Assembly (NCBI GenBank): GCA_016712345.1
Contig: JADJRH010000011.1
Location: 3,100,001-3,164,000, forward strand
Length of the DNA: 64,000 nucleotides
Source: Polyangiaceae bacterium
GTDB taxonomy: Bacteria > Myxococcota_A > Polyangia > Polyangiales > Polyangiaceae
Direction: 5' to 3'
Positions within the stretch are counted from its first letter, which is position 1. Every line of letters starts with the position of its first letter. The translations under genes and the position numbers were made by a program. The notes beneath the pieces are model-generated. The model saw nothing but the letters and a program-made list of their open reading frames with translations. It ran no database searches and had not been told where the DNA came from. Of this stretch, positions 26,020 through 35,339 are shown piece by piece.

Positions 26020-27504
26020 ATGAACCGCGCTCGCAGTTTGGGGGCATCGGGTGTGCTGGTAGGTTGGATGATTCAGGCCACTTTTGGGTGTGGTAAGGCG
26101 GCTGAAAAAAAGGAGCCGTCGGCCACTTCTTCCCAAAGTCCGAGCGGCACAAGTGTACCCACGGGGTCCACCTATTCTGCGCCGCCGAGCGCAACAGCTG
26201 TGGCTGAACCTCCCAAAGTGAAAGGCACGCGCGTTGTTTTGCCGGCGTGTGAGCTGGGGCCGGTCCACCCAAAATCTGAAAAGGCGCCCACTGTCAAAGA
26301 AAATCTTGCCAAAGCGCCGACTCAGGTGTTTTCGAAAGTGCGGGTGGGGCTGGGTACACAATACATCGCTCAACCAAACGATCTACCCGCCCTGTACGAG
26401 CGGATGACTGCGGCAGTGCCGCCTGACAGTGCTCGGTTTGTCGCATGTCAGGTGCAACCTACCAGCCAAATCGCCTCAGGTGAAACGTTTGAGACAACGG
26501 CTCAAATGGGTGATGCTCCGGTGTTCACCAGTCGAGAAATGGTGTTTGCTATAGCGGGTAGAGGCATTTCTTCGTCGCGTGGTATTCAACTCACTGCGGC
26601 GGCCTCCTCCTCAAACTGCACGTGGAGCATCCCTTCTATGCTTGTTCCAATCCCGCAAAAAACATGTGTAGATTCAAGCAGGTCAATTGGAGTTGTGTCC
26701 ACCGCCGCGGGGTTCACCTTCCCAGTCAAGTTGGTTGACAAGGGCTTCACGGCTGAGTGCCGTGCGCTCGACGCCGCCGCCGCTGAACGAGAGAGCGCGC
26801 CTGCGCGGAGCGCTGTTGAGTCCGGTTTTGCGCAACTTTGCTCCATGACAACAATTGACCCCACGGGTGGAACATGGGGATGGGTGGGCGGCTCAACCAT
26901 GGACACAACATGGAGCGCGGCGTTTGAAAATGCCGGTTCGCTCTTGGGTTTTGCCGACGACAGGCTCGTTCAGTATCGTGAACGTCGCGACGCGGTGAGT
27001 ACACAATGGTCAACCGCGTTTGGGGATTGGGTAAAACGAAAGGCAACCGAACTACCCGCGGGGAGCAAGGTCGATGGCGACAGCGGCGCCCGTTACCAAG
27101 TGGTCGGGCCGCTCGAATGTGCGGCCTGGCCATTCAGCCCGGCAGATCCGGTGCCGCTGGGGAGAGAGCTACCCAAAGGGCACAAGGCATGCTGGTTTAC
27201 GCTGGAAGTGGTAAATGCGCGGGCTTCAAATCTGACTGTCAGCGATACAGCGGGCGACTTTACGGTTGGCGGCAACCCGGCCACATTTCGATTGGCTACG
27301 TCGCGCGGTGAGCAGCCTGACCTCTACTTTCGGGGCGTCGAAAACGGTAAAGAAATGCGCTATGTGGCGCGGGTAAACCAGGAGGTTCCAGCGGGTGGTT
27401 CAGTGCGATTGATATTCACCACATTTGTAACCGATGCGACTGCTCGGTCAAAAGAGCCAATTCTGCTCGGGGCCGACTTGAATGCGCTGCTTCGCGTCCG
27501 GTAG
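26020..27504 (+). CDS. Lipoprotein of unknown function
   Basis: 494 residues from ATG 26020 (MNRARSLGASGVLVGWMIQATFGC; the frame upstream to 25897 lacks a signal). After the lipobox Cys comes a Lys/Glu- and Ser/Pro-rich linker. The rest is a large beta/alpha region with Cys in VFCG-like spots and a C-terminal 110-residue module (ACWFTLEVVNARASNLTVSDTAGDFTVGG, YVARVNQEVPAGGSVRLIFTTFV) that reads like a DUF4352-like or Ig-like domain. The family is not recognised. The next gene on the strand begins about 53 bases later. Confidence 0.6.
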   Translation: MNRARSLGASGVLVGWMIQATFGCGKAAEKKEPSATSSQSPSGTSVPTGSTYSAPPSATAVAEPPKVKGTRVVLPACELGPVHPKSEKAPTVKENLAKAPTQVFSKVRVGLGTQYIAQPNDLPALYERMTAAVPPDSARFVACQVQPTSQIASGETFETTAQMGDAPVFTSREMVFAIAGRGISSSRGIQLTAAASSSNCTWSIPSMLVPIPQKTCVDSSRSIGVVSTAAGFTFPVKLVDKGFTAECRALDAAAAERESAPARSAVESGFAQLCSMTTIDPTGGTWGWVGGSTMDTTWSAAFENAGSLLGFADDRLVQYRERRDAVSTQWSTAFGDWVKRKATELPAGSKVDGDSGARYQVVGPLECAAWPFSPADPVPLGRELPKGHKACWFTLEVVNARASNLTVSDTAGDFTVGGNPATFRLATSRGEQPDLYFRGVENGKEMRYVARVNQEVPAGGSVRLIFTTFVTDATARSKEPILLGADLNALLRVR

Positions 27505-27557
27505 AGGTTTGCCATAAACAATCGCCAATGGGCCCTTGTTGGTGTAAGAAAGCAACC

Positions 27558-29318
27558 ATGCGCGCCTGGTTGTCTTCGTGTGTACTCTTTGGTCTAACTG
27601 TTGCAGCCTGCGACGGGGGTGAAACCGGCTCCACTTCAGGTGGTGCCACGTCCACCGGAGGTGCCGGGGGTCAACATTCAACAGGCGGCACCACGGGCGG
27701 CACCGGTCAGACAACGAGTTCGGGCGCTTCCACAAGTGTGGGTGGAAGCACCTCCACCGGCGGATCCACCACAAGCGGCGAAACAACTTCTTCAGGCAGC
27801 GGAACGAGCACCGGCGGATCAACGGGAGGAGGAGAACCGCTGCCTTACCCCACGCGCACCGACGACCGAATTAAGTCGCTTCAACCTGACTTCTGGCCTG
27901 ACAAAGACGAGATCGCAGGAAACAACACCGGCGGCGTGTCCATGAACCTTGTGTGGGCTTTTTGGGAGCCCACCATGAAGCTTGCTCCGTGCGCAGCGGG
28001 CGAAGAAGAGTATGATGGCCACTGTTTTACCGTGGACGGTGGGGTAGATGCCGCCATTCAGGAGTGGACCAACAAGGGGCTGGTTGTGACGGCCATTGTC
28101 TACGGCGTGCCCCAGTGGGCTCGCATTGACAACTGTTCCCCGGCGGGGCCCGGATTTGACATTTTCTGCGCTCCAAAAAATGCTGCGGATTACGGGCGAT
28201 TTGCCGGGATGTTGGCACGTCGATACAACGGCAAAAACGGGCATGGGCGCGTGGCCGACTTTGTCATTCACAACGAGGTCAACTCCAATACATGGTTTGA
28301 CATTGGCTGCGGTCAGGGAACACCGTGCAACGCGAACGCGTGGATCACAACGTACGCTCAAAACTATAATGCGGCGTACGACGCGGTGATGGCAGAGCAA
28401 TCCACTGCAAAAGTCCTTATTTCATTGGAGCATCATTTTGGTACCGTGTTTGATCAACCCGGCGCGAGTGATGCGCTTCTTTCGGGAATGACCTTACTCA
28501 GCGGTGTGGCGCCGCTCATTGCGCCGCGGGCTTGGAGGGTCGCCTACCATCCCTACCCACCCAATCTTCTCGCGCCTCAGTTTTCGGCCGATGATTTTCC
28601 AAAAGTGACCTATGGCAACATCGGAGTTTTGGCGGGTTGGCTTTTTCAAACGTTTCCCAATGTGCCTTCTGCGCGTGAAATTCAACTGACGGAGAGTGGC
28701 GTCAACTCACTTGCGCCGTCTTCCCAAGCCGCGCAGGCCCAGGGCGTATGTGATTCGTTTCGAAATGTGCTTGGAACGCCTGGGATTGAAAACTATGTGT
28801 ACCATCGGATGAAAGACCATCCCGACGAGACGGTAGCCGGTCTGGGGGTAGGTTTGCGGGACACCGCCGGGGTTGCCAAACAGGCTTGGGCGGTTTGGGC
28901 CCTCGCCAACCGGGTTGACCTGAATCCGCCGATGGTTGACTGCGGATTTGAGCATCTACCATTTACCCGATTGGCGCGCAGCTACCATCCGGTGCGGGGG
29001 CATTGGGCCTCCACACGCCTTGCGCCGGCCGGGTTTGCGTTTGAGCAGGCGTTTAAGCTCTACCGAGGAGCGCAACCTCAAACGGCCCTGCTGTTTGAAT
29101 GTGGGGCGGGTGAACACAACTTCTTGTCACCCGATCCAGGTTGCGAGGGCCAGTTTGCCCGCGGGCCCGTTGGGTATGTGTACACAGTTCAAATGCCCGG
29201 GACAATTGCGCTCTACCGTTGCCGCGTGGGTGCGGGCACAGACCACTTTATCAGTCCCGACGCGGGGTGTGAAGGTCAGGTCTTTGAGCAGCAGCTTGGC
29301 TGGGTTTTTCCGGGGTAG
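27558..29318 (+). CDS. Glycoside-hydrolase-like (DUF5722-type) lipoprotein
   Basis: 586 residues from ATG 27558. Signal and lipobox TVAAC, then CDGG and a Ser/Thr/Gly linker of about 90 residues. The central TIM-barrel-like region (about 110-430) carries a clan-A style Asn-Glu pair in DFVIHNEVNSNTWF and a possible nucleophile in EIQLTESGVNS, with AYHPYPPNL and YVYHRMKDHPDE as in the DUF5722 family. The C-terminus has two copies of a 45-residue module (ALLFECGAGEHNFLSPDPGCEGQ and ALYRCRVGAGTDHFISPDAGCEGQ) similar to DUF5648-type surface repeats. Probably a surface polysaccharide-degrading enzyme. It converges with the next gene 5 bases away. Confidence 0.72.
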   Translation: MRAWLSSCVLFGLTVAACDGGETGSTSGGATSTGGAGGQHSTGGTTGGTGQTTSSGASTSVGGSTSTGGSTTSGETTSSGSGTSTGGSTGGGEPLPYPTRTDDRIKSLQPDFWPDKDEIAGNNTGGVSMNLVWAFWEPTMKLAPCAAGEEEYDGHCFTVDGGVDAAIQEWTNKGLVVTAIVYGVPQWARIDNCSPAGPGFDIFCAPKNAADYGRFAGMLARRYNGKNGHGRVADFVIHNEVNSNTWFDIGCGQGTPCNANAWITTYAQNYNAAYDAVMAEQSTAKVLISLEHHFGTVFDQPGASDALLSGMTLLSGVAPLIAPRAWRVAYHPYPPNLLAPQFSADDFPKVTYGNIGVLAGWLFQTFPNVPSAREIQLTESGVNSLAPSSQAAQAQGVCDSFRNVLGTPGIENYVYHRMKDHPDETVAGLGVGLRDTAGVAKQAWAVWALANRVDLNPPMVDCGFEHLPFTRLARSYHPVRGHWASTRLAPAGFAFEQAFKLYRGAQPQTALLFECGAGEHNFLSPDPGCEGQFARGPVGYVYTVQMPGTIALYRCRVGAGTDHFISPDAGCEGQVFEQQLGWVFPG

Positions 29319-29323
29319 TCGCC

Positions 29324-29743
29324 CTACGGCACGAGCATGCAGCCATTTTCGCAACCCGGCGAACCGGCTTCACACGGGATTGTACAAACCCACTCGCAAT
29401 CGGGAATGCCGCACGGATAACAGCATGCGAGCCCGGCCTGACACTCTGCCCCGTTAGCTGATTGTCCGCACGGCTCTCCAACCGGAACTGTACCACCGCC
29501 GCCTGTGCCACCGGAGCCGGTAGTGGACGTGGTAGACCCTGTGCTTGCGGTTGAACTGGTTGACGTGGAGCCTCCGGTGCCGGTTGCGCCCCCACCTGAC
29601 CCCGCCTGTCCGCCGGTGGCCGTTGACGTGGAGCCGCCGGTGCCGGTTGTGTTTCCAGCCCCGGAGCCGCCGGTTCCGCCTCCTCCGTCGTCACAAGCCG
29701 GTAAAAGTAAAGCCAATGCGAGAATGACCAAGTTTGCTTTCAT
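29324..29743 (-). CDS. Small Cys-rich lipoprotein with Gly/Thr linker
   Basis: 139 residues from ATG 29743 (MKANLVILALALLLPAC). The lipobox Cys is followed by DDGGGG and about 65 residues of TGGSTST/GSGG linker. The last 50 residues carry about ten Cys (GEPCGQSANGAECQAGLACC, YPCGIPDCEWVC, IPCEAGSPGCENGC), a disulphide-knotted domain common in myxobacterial secreted proteins. The function is unknown. Confidence 0.7.
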   Translation of the reverse strand: MKANLVILALALLLPACDDGGGGTGGSGAGNTTGTGGSTSTATGGQAGSGGGATGTGGSTSTSSTASTGSTTSTTGSGGTGGGGTVPVGEPCGQSANGAECQAGLACCYPCGIPDCEWVCTIPCEAGSPGCENGCMLVP

Positions 29744-29830
29744 GAGGGGTACATTATCAAAACGCGCCCCAAAGATCTCTTTTCTTGATGTCACCCGCGT
29801 GCGATAAGACCGCCGAGAGGTGAGCCCCAC

Positions 29831-30457
29831 ATGTCGATTGTTTTATACCATCACCCGTTTTCCCGCGCGGCGACCGTTATCTGGATGCTTGAAGAAGTGG
29901 GCATTCCGTACGAACTCAAGTTCGTCGACATGTTCAAAGGCGAGCACAAAACGCCTGAAATAACAGCGTTGAATGCCATGGGTAAACTTCCCATCCTCAC
30001 CGACGGAGAAGCGGTTGTTACAGAGGTGGCGGCCATTGGTCTATACCTGGCAGACCGCTATTCAATGGGTAAGCTCGCCCCTTCGCCGGAGGATCCCGCG
30101 CGGGCAACCTACCTGCGGTGGTCGTTGTTTGCCCCCAGCGTAATTGAACCTGGATCCATGGCCAAAGCGGCCGGATGGGAGTATAAACCCGGTCAGGCCG
30201 GTTGGGGTGATTACAATGCCATGCTCACTGCCATGGAGGGTGCACTAACGGGACATGACTACATCGTCGGAAACAACTTTACCATGGCAGATGCCATTTT
30301 CGGCGGCACCCTGCGCTACATGATGATGTTTAAAATGATCGAGCCCCGCCCCGTTTTCAGCGCCTACGTTGAGCGGCTCAACGCCCGCCCGGCACTTCAA
30401 CGGTCAGACGCCAAAAACGCCGAGATCGCCGCATCCCACGGCCTCAAACGCGGCTAA
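29831..30457 (+). CDS. Glutathione S-transferase family protein
   Basis: 208 residues, standard length. N-terminal thioredoxin-like half has YHHPFSRAATVIWMLEEVGIPYEL with the catalytic Ser position after Pro, MGKLPILTDGEAVVTEVAAIGLYLADRY (cis-Pro and the Glu/Thr glutathione contacts). The C-terminal helical half has HDYIVGNNFTMADAIFGG, the N-capping motif. GAGAGGTGAG at 29815-29824 is a good ribosome site. It resembles bacterial beta- or theta-like enzymes used in detoxification; the substrate is not readable. Cytoplasmic, single gene. Confidence 0.92.
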   Translation: MSIVLYHHPFSRAATVIWMLEEVGIPYELKFVDMFKGEHKTPEITALNAMGKLPILTDGEAVVTEVAAIGLYLADRYSMGKLAPSPEDPARATYLRWSLFAPSVIEPGSMAKAAGWEYKPGQAGWGDYNAMLTAMEGALTGHDYIVGNNFTMADAIFGGTLRYMMMFKMIEPRPVFSAYVERLNARPALQRSDAKNAEIAASHGLKRG

Positions 30458-30495
30458 ACGCACGTTGACCATCAGCAAGCCTCTGCGGTGCCGTA

Positions 30496-32883
30496 CTAAC
30501 GCTTGGGCGACACATCTTTGCCGGCCATAAAGTCGGCGAATAGTCCGGGATGGTAAAACTCCTTTTCAAACGCCGACGCCGGCTCCATCGGCGAGAGCAA
30601 CACGTGGGGCCCCCGGCGCACCAGCACAGCTCCGGGTTTTGATACATCCCCGTCAAACACTCCCTCATCTGTCAAATCAAGATCGGCGTTGGGCCACCGT
30701 CTGCGCAGCGCCTGACCGTCGGAAAGCCGATGGATCGTGAGGTGACTACCATGCTCATATAAAACCTTACCGTCGTCCGAAATTCGCCCAAGGCTTTGCC
30801 GCGTTTTGAGCGGGATCCGTTCCCACGTGGACGTATTGTACAGATAGGGTACACCCCTCACCAAACCGATAAAAAAAGCTCCATTGAGAGACAACGCCGT
30901 GACTTCATCAAGCCGGTCAAGTTCTTGAACCGTCTTGCCAGTTGCGTAGTCCAAGATGAGCGACTTTTCACCCAGCGTAACCAAGAGTCCGGCTTTTACT
31001 ACCCAGGTGTCTACCCAAGACCCAATCGGAGCGTCGGGCGGTTCGGCCGCTCCCAACTTCGCCCCTTTGGGGAGTGACCAAACAGTCTTTCCACTTCGTG
31101 CATCGAACATCGTCCCATCCCAATAAATGTGCTGGCCGTCGGCGGTGAAACGCGACAACCCTTTCACATCGGATCGGCTGACGTCGGTCACTTTTTTACC
31201 CGTCACCGCGTTGTACACTTCAACCGTCCAGCAGTCTTTGCAAGCCTTTCCAGACTTGTCCTTACCGCTCGAGGCGTGATGCAAAATGAGAGAATCGTCG
31301 CTGTTCCATTTTGGATCGGTAAAATAATTCCACGGAGCCGCAGGGTAGTTTGCCACGCGTTTTCCGGTGGTCACGTCAAAGAGCCGAGAGTTTTCAGGCT
31401 TTGTGTACACATCCAAACACTGCACCCAACGGCCGTGCGGTGAAAACACGCACCCGCTCGTTCGAGTTCTGGCGCCCTCCACTGTTTGTTTTTTTCCGGT
31501 CGAAATTTCTCGCAGCTCAAACCAGTCTTTGTCAACCGGCTCCAAAAGCCACCGGTCGCCATTTGGACTCAGACGGGCGCGAACGTCCTCGGTGCTCGGA
31601 ATGGGTAGAATTTGCAGCGTTTGAGGCACGACCGCCATTGCCGTCGAATTAGAATCGCCCAGCAGGCTATGCACCCCTCGATCGGAACTCGATGTACCAA
31701 AGCCATGTGAGGTTCCGTACAGGCGCCCACTTTGAAAGTTGTTGGACCCAACCACCGAGAAGTCCGTGGGCCGTTCAGCACCAAAAATCACTCGGTCGAG
31801 CGACGCAGAAACGATGGGTAGGTCGCGCTGGACAGCTTTATTTTCAAACCGATCCAGCGTTTTCCCCGTGGCGACATCGTAGATCGTCACCTCTTGTTTC
31901 TTCTTATTGATGACTGCCACCTTGTTGCCGCTCGTTTGCACAAAAGCGGTGGAGTCCGCCTTTACAATCGGCGTGCGTGCGCCGTTGGAGAACTGAAGCG
32001 CGAATACCCTTCCCTGGCCTTTCGCACCGGCCTCACACCCAACGACAAGGCGCTGCTCATCTCCCGTGAACGCCAAAGAAGCATCTTCCCCTTCACAAGC
32101 TGAAAAACGCCCAACTTCCTTTTGATTGGCAAGCGCTGTCACCACCACGCTCGTTCCGTCGATGTGGGCTAAATATTCGCCCTGCGGACTGAGCAAAAAC
32201 CCTTCAGGACCGGTGGGTCGATCCACCTTGTGAATCACCTTCCCTGCCTCGTTGACAACAAACAAAGTGCGTTTGGAAATCGCCGCAAAGTGGCCTGTTT
32301 GAGCCGCCTGAACGGAGCCCACAAGATCTCCCGTCGCACCCACCGGCACCACCTTTGTTGTTGCCCCATTCACATCCACAATCGTTACACCGTCAAAGTG
32401 GGGAATGTACACTCGGTCTTTGACAAAGGTGGCAGTGGGCCATTCCATCGGTTCGGGCAGTGGAATGGTCCGAACAGTGTCCAATGTCAGATCCCATACC
32501 CGCACCGCGGTTTCACCCACCAAAATCACGCTTTTTCCGTTGGAGGAAAATGAGCCCACCCGCTCCCTTCCGGGCAAAACACCTCGTGAGTGGCCACTCT
32601 TCAATTCAACAAGGTGAACAAGACCGTCATTCGAAAGGGCAACAAGTGCACCATTGGGCGCCCAACCCAAAAAAAACGTGTACCCTCCCATAAATTGAGG
32701 GACCACTTTTGGTGGACCAATAACCGGTGCTTCAGGCTCAGTTGAGACCACCGCGCTTGCAACCGGAGCGCTATGGGTAGGTGCCGCCGGCTTGCTTGCC
32801 GGCCCTGGCTGGACGGCGGGTGCCGGGCAACCTGCGACTGAAGCTGCGAACAACAATGCGGTTGTGACGGTGGGCGTGCGCAT
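30496..32883 (-). CDS. WD40-like beta-propeller lipoprotein
   Basis: 795 residues. Signal and lipobox SVAGC, then a Pro/Ala linker to about residue 55. The remainder is a long series of propeller blades: FLGWAPNGALVALSNDGLVHLVELKSG, SFSSNGKSVILVGETAVRVWDL, LLSPQGEYLAHIDGTSVVVTAL, LSPNGDRWLLEPVDKDWFELREISTGK and more, which would give two stacked propellers. No catalytic domain is seen; it may be a surface scaffold or a sensor of protein partners. The gene is alone and divergent from the alpha/beta hydrolase across about 235 bases in which I recognise nothing. Confidence 0.75.
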   Translation of the reverse strand: MRTPTVTTALLFAASVAGCPAPAVQPGPASKPAAPTHSAPVASAVVSTEPEAPVIGPPKVVPQFMGGYTFFLGWAPNGALVALSNDGLVHLVELKSGHSRGVLPGRERVGSFSSNGKSVILVGETAVRVWDLTLDTVRTIPLPEPMEWPTATFVKDRVYIPHFDGVTIVDVNGATTKVVPVGATGDLVGSVQAAQTGHFAAISKRTLFVVNEAGKVIHKVDRPTGPEGFLLSPQGEYLAHIDGTSVVVTALANQKEVGRFSACEGEDASLAFTGDEQRLVVGCEAGAKGQGRVFALQFSNGARTPIVKADSTAFVQTSGNKVAVINKKKQEVTIYDVATGKTLDRFENKAVQRDLPIVSASLDRVIFGAERPTDFSVVGSNNFQSGRLYGTSHGFGTSSSDRGVHSLLGDSNSTAMAVVPQTLQILPIPSTEDVRARLSPNGDRWLLEPVDKDWFELREISTGKKQTVEGARTRTSGCVFSPHGRWVQCLDVYTKPENSRLFDVTTGKRVANYPAAPWNYFTDPKWNSDDSLILHHASSGKDKSGKACKDCWTVEVYNAVTGKKVTDVSRSDVKGLSRFTADGQHIYWDGTMFDARSGKTVWSLPKGAKLGAAEPPDAPIGSWVDTWVVKAGLLVTLGEKSLILDYATGKTVQELDRLDEVTALSLNGAFFIGLVRGVPYLYNTSTWERIPLKTRQSLGRISDDGKVLYEHGSHLTIHRLSDGQALRRRWPNADLDLTDEGVFDGDVSKPGAVLVRRGPHVLLSPMEPASAFEKEFYHPGLFADFMAGKDVSPKR

Positions 32884-33118
32884 GGGTAGGTTAGATATTG
32901 CCTGTTGTCAGATTCGAGTGGCTCAATCGCCCGCCGTAACACATTCTCATTCAATCTCTAACAACTTTGTGCGCCCTGTCCGCGAGAGCGGTCACCCGTG
33001 TCAAGGTTCTGTCCTTTGGAGCGGACACTCGGTTTTGTTTGCGCCGGTTTTCTAGGTCAATTCCATTGCAACAACGTTCGGCACGCCCTGCGCAATGCTC
33101 ACCGCCGGAGGTACGGTG

Positions 33119-34837
33119 ATGCGTTTGTATGATGGGATTGCGTTGGCACTTGCAGCGACCTTCGTGGGGGGATGTGATGGGTCCAATGAAACCACCGCTA
33201 CCGGTGGATCCGGCGGCTCCGGCGGCTCCGGCGTGGGTGGAACGGGCGCAACCGGAGGCGGCGGGGCCGGCAATTTCGAGGTCCAAGTCGCTTGGGAGAA
33301 GTGCCCTCTCGATTCAACAAAAACAACGGGGACCGACGCGGAATGTGCAACCGTCAAGGTGCCTTCCACGTGGGAAGATCCCGCCGGACCTACCATCGAG
33401 ATCTTTCTCAAACGATGGCCGGTCGTGGACACTCCCTCCGATCATCATGTCTGGTTGATCCAGGGCGGGCCGGGTTCTTCAAGCGTGGAGTGGGAACGGC
33501 GAGTGAAGCAGATGAGCGGCTCTTTTCCTGGGGCCCAGTTCTACCTTCAAGACCCGCGAGGCACCGGACGATCTACCCGCCTCGGTTGTCCTATACAAGA
33601 AGACTTGGGCAGTGAAGAGGGGCTTGAAATTTCGCTCAACGAATGGCCGGACTGTTTGGAGGTTGTCAACTCGCAGGTAACCCTGTCTCACTTTACTACC
33701 ACCGAAACCGCCAAAGACCTGGGTGAAGTAATGAAAGTCCTCAGCGGCACCGCGGCAAAACGGACGCTGCTTGGGCAGTCATACGGAACCTACCTGCTTC
33801 AACGGTGGCTCCATTTCTACCCTGGGTTTGCAACCGCTACCATTCTCGATTCACTTGCAAACCCAGGCAATACGTTCACGTTTTACTCCGAGCGAACCGA
33901 CGAAGTGGGGCACGATTATCTCACCCTTTGTGGACAAGATCCCACGTGTGCGGCGCGATTTACCCTACCCCCGGAAAAAGCGATTGATGCCGCTTTTAGC
34001 AACGCGTTTGATATGAACGGTTGCCCGGGCCTCGTCGCCGCTGGAATCGACAGAGCGGCGCTCGCTCTCGACTTGTTCACGTTGATGGTGTTTGCAGAAT
34101 ATAGGTCCGTGATCATCCCCGTTGTGCATCGGTTAGAACGGTGCAACGCGACCGACGTGGATGCCCTGGTGCAGTTTCACTCGGCTTTTGTAGCCGATCC
34201 TCTCCCATCGCTTGAAGAAAAATATTTTGGCAATGTGCTCTACTACAACATTGTTTTCGGCGAAATGTGGGAAGCATCTCCCCCCACCCCCGAGCAACAC
34301 TTGACCGACCTGAGTCAACTCGAATTTGGATTTTTGGATGTGGTGAGTGACAAACTCTGGCAAACGTGGCCCAAGTATAGTGAACCTCTGGCCGCTGTGT
34401 ACCCTGAAACCACCGATGCCTTGTTGCTCCTCAACGGAACGCTCGATCCACAAACGCCTCTTTCCAATGCGATCGGCGCCAAAGACCATTACAAAGCCGA
34501 GCACCAGACCTTCGTCACTGTGCCTTACGCGTCGCACGGCGCCATTGGGGGTGAGCCGTGGAGTCAACCCTCACCTCCATGCAGCATTCAGCTCACACTT
34601 GGCTTTATCGACGACCCTTCCGCCCCTATTCAGGATGACTGTTTTAGCCTTGTGGATACCCCTTCGTTTGAACCGGACGCAGCCACTTCGCAACTCTTTT
34701 TTGGAACGACCGACCCATGGGGAGACGGCGCGCCGCCTCCTCCCGCGCCCACAAAAGAGAGCCTCGCCGACGCTCGACAAAAGCTTCGAAACAAGCTCCT
34801 CGTTCGCCGCGCACCGGGGCTGTCCGCCGGCCGATAA
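33119..34837 (+). CDS. Alpha/beta-hydrolase lipoprotein (tripeptidyl-aminopeptidase-like)
   Basis: 572 residues from ATG 33119 (the frame could start at 33095). Signal ends TFVGGC, then a short Gly linker. The hydrolase matches the TAP/SlpE-type family: oxyanion HVWLIQGGPGSSS, then YLQDPRGTGRSTRLGCP, nucleophile in LLGQSYGTYLLQRWLHFYPG, acid in LLLNGTLDPQTPL, His in VPYASHGAIGG. The family cleaves N-terminal tripeptides or ester substrates in secreted forms. A Cys pair near the active site (GCP and others) fits an exported protein. Likely a nutrient-scavenging exopeptidase. Confidence 0.85.
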   Translation: MRLYDGIALALAATFVGGCDGSNETTATGGSGGSGGSGVGGTGATGGGGAGNFEVQVAWEKCPLDSTKTTGTDAECATVKVPSTWEDPAGPTIEIFLKRWPVVDTPSDHHVWLIQGGPGSSSVEWERRVKQMSGSFPGAQFYLQDPRGTGRSTRLGCPIQEDLGSEEGLEISLNEWPDCLEVVNSQVTLSHFTTTETAKDLGEVMKVLSGTAAKRTLLGQSYGTYLLQRWLHFYPGFATATILDSLANPGNTFTFYSERTDEVGHDYLTLCGQDPTCAARFTLPPEKAIDAAFSNAFDMNGCPGLVAAGIDRAALALDLFTLMVFAEYRSVIIPVVHRLERCNATDVDALVQFHSAFVADPLPSLEEKYFGNVLYYNIVFGEMWEASPPTPEQHLTDLSQLEFGFLDVVSDKLWQTWPKYSEPLAAVYPETTDALLLLNGTLDPQTPLSNAIGAKDHYKAEHQTFVTVPYASHGAIGGEPWSQPSPPCSIQLTLGFIDDPSAPIQDDCFSLVDTPSFEPDAATSQLFFGTTDPWGDGAPPPPAPTKESLADARQKLRNKLLVRRAPGLSAGR

Positions 34838-34881
34838 CGAGCGGCTTTGCATCCAAACACGTTTCAGGTACGTTCGACCGG

Positions 34882-35253
34882 GTGAGCGATACGTGGGACC
34901 AACTGTACAAGCCGCCCGAGGCTGAAAAAACCGCCAAACTCAGCGAGAGTGACGTGGTAGCCGAGCTGATTCAACGCACCACAGCCCTTCGAAAACGCTT
35001 TTTGTGGTTCACCCTGGCAGCATCACTTGCGGGAGCGCTTCTAAGCGCGGGGGTGCCCGTTCTCACGGGCGCCATCGTCGGCAAAGTGATTGGAGCGTTT
35101 TTCGCGGCGGGCGCGCTGGGCACATTCGGCGTTTCTAAGTTTATCACCAACAAGATGGCGCGCGGGGCCGAACATTTGTGGATTTCCAGGCTCGCCAAGC
35201 AGCACAATCTGTCGCCTGAATCGTTGAAAGAAGCGATGGGTATGTTTGACTGA
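34882..35253 (+). CDS. Small two-helix membrane protein, unknown
   Basis: 123 residues if translation starts at GTG 34882. The open frame extends upstream into the hydrolase gene, but that part is basic low-complexity sequence in the wrong frame and I reject it. Cytoplasmic N-terminus, then two adjacent hydrophobic helices (FLWFTLAASLAGALLSAGVPVL and IVGKVIGAFFAAGALGTFGV) and a short polar tail. The start is uncertain because no good ribosome site precedes it. No family is recognised. It converges with the eCIS operon. Confidence 0.5.
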   Translation: MSDTWDQLYKPPEAEKTAKLSESDVVAELIQRTTALRKRFLWFTLAASLAGALLSAGVPVLTGAIVGKVIGAFFAAGALGTFGVSKFITNKMARGAEHLWISRLAKQHNLSPESLKEAMGMFD

Positions 35254-35339
35254 AATGGGATGATTGTGTACTCAAGCGGACAGCGGTAAGGTTGAGGTTC
35301 ACGCACGCGAACGAACAGTGGGATTGAAATTGGGTCGCA

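Noticed and set aside
34717..34881. Upstream start for the small membrane protein
   Set aside because: It lies inside the alpha/beta-hydrolase gene in another frame and encodes basic low-complexity sequence.
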